A stretch of 64,000 bases of DNA from Dioscorea cayenensis subsp. rotundata. Taxonomy: Eukaryota; Streptophyta; Magnoliopsida; Dioscoreales; Dioscoreaceae. Shown one piece after another: positions 60,189-64,000 of this stretch; positions within the stretch are counted from its first letter, which is position 1, and the number at the start of each line of letters is the position of its first letter. The DNA is taken from assembly GCF_009730915.1 (NCBI RefSeq), contig NC_052476.1, positions 20,441,257-20,505,256 of the forward strand. The letters run 5' to 3'. The translations under genes were made by a program, and so were the position numbers. A model generated the notes under the pieces. It had not been told where the DNA came from. It ran no database searches and was given only the letters and a program-made list of their open reading frames with translations.

Positions 60189-62044
60189 CATAGAGACTTG
60201 CAAAACACATCTTTTTCTTTTACATTAAAAATTTAAAACAACATGTTGGCATTTGACAATTTAAAATTTTAAGTTGGTGATCTTCCAGAAGCAGAACATC
60301 TAACGCAACCATTTCTTTAAGGTGATCTAACCCCATATGGGAAAGAAACTACTAACAAACATTAAAAACTAGGCTTCATGAGCAAGAACCTTAGATCTGA
60401 AGTGTCGTCTTGCTCCATAGCTGCAGATCTTCGAATCATCTCCTCTGCAGCAGCAGCAACTAACTGGTAAGTATTTATCCGAAAGCCACATAAAAACAGA
60501 CATCATGAAAACCTCACCTTCCTCCTTCGAAACCTTGGATTCCATCAACTATTGAAGAAGCACAAAGACAATTAAAAGAATAGTCACATCAATCAGGATC
60601 AAGAAATCAACGACACGTCTTCTTAAAGAAAGGAACAAAAATGAACAAACAAATAAATTGCATGATAAGATAAAGAAAAGTTGAGGGCTTCATTTGGCTA
60701 CTAAACCTCTCTATATATTTTTCTACTCTAAAGCGTTCAATTTTGATTAGCATTAGTGATGAACTCAACAATGCCTAATTACTTGGATAATTATGTCTCT
60801 GTTTTGAGTTTTTTTTTTCGTTTTTAATTGTTTTAAATTAGTTAGTGATAAGTTTATTTGGAATAAATTATCCTTCAAATAGAATTAAAATCTCTCCATC
60901 TAGGAGTTTAGCCGCATGAGGAGGTACATTTAATTTATTCTATTCACAGCTCAATTAGAGAGAACTATTAAATAAATTCTTGTGAGGGAGAGACTCGCAT
61001 TCCTTGATAGCAAGAGACTATCCATATCTTACCTTAGTTCTGTCAGGGAAAATTCACAAGCTCTAGTCAAGGGTCTGTGAATTGGGCGGCATCAATCAGA
61101 AGGTTAAAAATATAGACATGGTAAAAGTACTTCGGTGTATGAGACTAGTTTGAAAAATAAGCAAACATTACAACCTTTAGATCCTCACCCACAAAATAAA
61201 TAAATAAATAAAAAGAGCATTCAATATCTACCGGAAATAATTGTATGAACCGTGAGGTGACAAACAAAGGATTCAACTTTATTAAAAAATGAAGAAGGTA
61301 AGTTGGCTCGTGATAAACTTGAAAATAGGTTATTAGATATATCTTGGTAACAAGCTAAGAAACTCCTTCCAAAATATTACAAACTAAGGAATTTGTGTGC
61401 CTAGAAGTTGGACTGATATTTTTATATTTAGACAAGGAATTATTCAGAAGCAGTAACTTGTTTTTGTCATCATTATTCTAATAGAATAGTCAATGATTCC
61501 TAAGGTAAAATCCATCTTATTCTTTGAACCATTACAATCCACTCTAGTCATTTAGACCAAGATGGTTGTGGTAATCACTAAATCAACACTGTTGAAGAAC
61601 AAATTATACTTATTTTTCAACAACTAAAATGTATGTTACTTTTCTTCTAAACAGAGGATTTGGTTATATTGAACTGCCTCTAGTCTTGCACACATGTACT
61701 CATGTTCTATCTTCGACCAAAGAAGGGATCAACATGATAAGTTAAAAAATAAAAATAAAATTGAACTTCATTTGTCATTGAAGTACCTTCCGAGTTCCAG
61801 CTGCATCTCTTTCTCTAATATTCCTTTCCAGTTGCTCTCTTGCTTCTTGATCACGTATTCTAGCTGCTTCTGACTGCAGAAGGCCAAAAAAATATTAAGT
61901 TAGGTAAAAGCAATGGTACTTGCATTTTAAGACCATCAAAATTAAAAATGATCCAGTAACATAGTAACATAGCATAATAATCAGCAAAAATATCAATTTA
62001 AAGGAAAGGCAACAGATAAAATATTCCTCAATTAATATAGTAAA

Positions 62045-62345
62045 TCTTTAAAAAGACCAGGTAGTGGGGTCACCCCAGGTTACCCCAAGGCACTGACCAT
62101 ACACCCCAAAGTTATCTTGCTAACATTTTTTGGTAAAGTTTAATTATATAAATAACTTTCTTTATTAATTAATTAAAAAATTTATTAATATTAATTTAAA
62201 AAACAATCAATAAATTTTAAATTGCAAAACAAAAATTTGTTTTGATTAGTATTAATCAAGTCAAAATTTGGTGAATTCTAAAGAAAACCCTTTCCTGCAA
62301 AACCATTTCAAGCTTCCAAACTTTTTAGCCCTGCCATTCTAACCT
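62045..62345 (-). mobile_element. MITE-like element A, copy in the helicase pseudogene
   Basis: Counterpart of the intron 4 element, inverted with the rest of the duplication: 'tcaccccaggttaccccaag' at the left and 'agccctgccattctaacc' at the right. Differs from the intact gene's copy by small indels. Confidence 0.45.
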
Positions 62346-63351
62346 ATAACGAATCATACAGTGGTTGTCGGTGCAAACAGGATTATCCCAACAAACTACA
62401 ATCATACTCACAAGACGGTGCCCGTAAGGGCAAACTGCCATCTACATAATCTCTTCGCTCGTGATTATACTACATGTGCAATGCTTTATAAACACATAAG
62501 CAGATGCTTTAGCTTTCTATAGTGCTTTTGAACTTTTAAACATTGATCAAACAGATAATATACAAACCCTGTAGCATTGAGGAAAAAGTATAATTTGTCT
62601 TTACATATTATGAATTGGCACACAGTCAACTTAACTCTGACCATTCTTCTATAAAAACAAGTTTCCAAGTAAAAACAACTAAATAAATAACTTAAAATGA
62701 ACCACCAAATACATTATCATATAATAGTACACTTTCAATCACAACAAAATAATAAACACAAAAATAAATAATATAAGGTACCTCACTGTCATTATCGCCA
62801 TCATCAACCTCAGAAGTACGGCTTCGAACTTGGCGCCCAACATCTTTGCATGTAGTCACCTAATGCATAGCATAAATCAAAAGAAAATCAAGTACCTGAC
62901 AACATAGGACTGAATGACAGCTAACCATATGAAAGGGAAAGTGCTATGAAGGAAAACACCATGCCTCATCATCTTCATCATCTTGGGTTTCATTTTTCCT
63001 CCTAAAACGCTTTCTATGGGACTCTTTTTTTCCAGGCTGAGAAGCTGCAGAGGTGGCAGTTACTGAGCCAGCTCCTTCATCATCGTCATCATCAGCATCC
63101 AACAATTTGTAACTCATTTGCTTCTTTGCAAACAAAGCTGCTTCTTTTTCCTGTCTTTGGTAATCCTGGATCAAGTAGAAAATATGTAAACCTAAGGATA
63201 TACTTAACAATTAAAAAAAGAAAGCACCAAACTATCACAGTTTGTAATCAAAGTACCAAATAACTTTTGCAATTTTAAGAGCCTTTGACATGTAACTTGG
63301 AACAGATTAATGTACCTTTTCTAAACTGATTGCAAGCATAACCATCATTAC

Positions 63352-63780
63352 ACGGATACGCGGTCGACACGGTCGGACACCGTATCCGACACCCTCTCAT
63401 ACGATTGGACACCTCTCGACATGCCTGGGCACGGCCGAACTAGATTTTTGCAAAAGTTCGGGTTGAGATTTTCGCCGGCATGAGGCTTGTAAGAGGATGA
63501 AATTGAGGTGATGAGAGGTGGAGCATGATGACAAAGACGGCAACTGCGAGGGTTCGAGGGAGGGGCTTTATGAGTCTCTACGCGCGGAGGTGACGAGGGC
63601 TATAGAGGTGGAGGAGAGGCGCTGCGCGCGGCGTTGACGAGGGCTCGAGAGGTGGTCCGGTGGTGTAGAGGCGCCACGCGGGTAGGTGACGAGGGGAGGG
63701 TTGGAGACAAGGAGAGGCGAGGGCGGCTCATAGGGTTCCAAGCCTTTTAACATCTTAGGGTTTCTCCACAAACATCAATC
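63352..63780. other. GC-rich block with short palindrome and GC minisatellite, abutting the duplication breakpoint
   Basis: GC content rises sharply at the exact end of the helicase homology. It opens with 'cggatacg' and its inverse 'cgtatccg' about 20 bp apart (63353-63389), amid repeated cgacac/ggacac steps. From about 63575 to 63700 a unit containing 'ccctcgtcac' and 'gcgcgc' (minus strand) recurs about three times. The minus-strand ORF 63771-63568 runs through this and is Pro/Arg/Ser-rich, with no recognised domain. It could be a transposon end, captured gene 5' region or 5'UTR; I cannot tell. Confidence 0.5.
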
Positions 63781-64000
63781 CTGACCGTTCGTTTATTATT
63801 ATTTTTTTTAATTTTGTTTGCAATTTATTTTTTTAAATATTTATTATAAGATATTATTAAGTGAAATTTCAAATTTAAATAACAAATTTAATATTATTAT
63901 AATTATACATTATATTATATTATATCATCATTTATTTTTAAATTAAGGAAGTGATATTTGATATTAGTGTATTTACTATTGCTATGTCAATGTTGATGAC
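63781..64000. other. AT-rich sequence to window end
   Basis: Abrupt return to AT-rich DNA with poly-T and 'attatatt' steps. No feature recognised. Confidence 0.5.

Larger units (their letters stand above)
57189..63351 (-). pseudogene. inverted partial copy of the DEAH helicase gene (exons 3-15, introns kept)
   Basis: Matches 23970 to about 30102 of the intact gene in reverse orientation, introns and MITEs included, so it arose by DNA duplication, not retroposition. Exon equivalents: 63165-62965, 62859-62782, 61873-61787, 60548-60518, 60444-60390, 59410-59350, 59211-59140, 58958-58895, 58200-58117, 57916-57849, 57763-57702, 57478-57421, 57323-57254. Exons 1-2 and the promoter are missing; exons 16-27 are absent or hidden by the gap. 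Lesions: +1 in exon 8 (T run) with a 12-nt duplication at its donor, +4 (TATA) in exon 11 making an immediate stop, +4 (TTTG) in exon 13, +1 in exon 15. In-frame losses of 3 nt (exon 6) and 9 nt (exon 4). Unable to encode a helicase. Confidence 0.95.

Noticed and set aside
57189-63351. Second functional helicase gene
   Set aside because: It lacks exons 1-2 and has four frame-breaking indels, including an immediate stop in exon 11.

Overview
The window is nuclear DNA of a flowering plant. It has many short AT-rich introns with GT..AG borders and plant-type gene families: an IDD zinc finger, a kelch acyl-CoA-binding protein, an E-type PPR, an isoprenylated HMA protein and a POLTERGEIST-like PP2C. 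It also has Copia, LINE and MITE remnants and long AT-rich spacers. Species cannot be fixed from the sequence; a non-grass monocot is only a weak impression.

Layout. 1-2213 (+): 3' part of an IDD transcription factor. 10109-3113 (-): complete 16-exon eRF3 translation release factor. 12077-19303 (+): 18-exon kelch-type acyl-CoA-binding protein, divergent from eRF3 across about 2 kb. 21015-19604 (-): single-exon PPR gene. 22443-22373 (-): tRNA-Gly(CCC). 23614-35334 (+): 27-coding-exon DEAH spliceosomal helicase (PRP2/DHX16; ESP3/DEAH1 type), with a 5'UTR intron. 36551-38473 (+): small coiled-coil protein built from 54-nt exons. 42865-43974 (+): HIPP. 47359-45292 (-): PP2C. 47.9-53.1 kb: gene-free, with a 58-bp minisatellite. 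53.15-56.19 kb: decayed Copia element running into a gap of exactly 1000 N (56189-57188). 57189-63351 (-): inverted, intron-containing, truncated and frameshifted second copy of helicase exons 3-15. 63352-63780: GC-rich block of unknown nature.

The genes are ordinary housekeeping or regulatory loci with no shared pathway; this is not an operon-like cluster. eRF3 acts in translation termination, the helicase in spliceosome activation, the ACBP in lipid trafficking, the PPR in organelle RNA processing, the PP2C in signalling and the IDD in transcription.

The parts most worth a second look are the inverted helicase pseudogene and its junctions, a GC-AG intron kept in both helicase copies, four teloboxes in the helicase 5'UTR intron, the 18-residue exon periodicity of the coiled-coil gene, and a set of one-base frame breaks in IDD, ACBP, PPR and PP2C. 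Most of those breaks lie in short homopolymers and may be consensus errors. Exon borders were worked out by hand from splice motifs, reading phase and remembered family conservation; no search was run.
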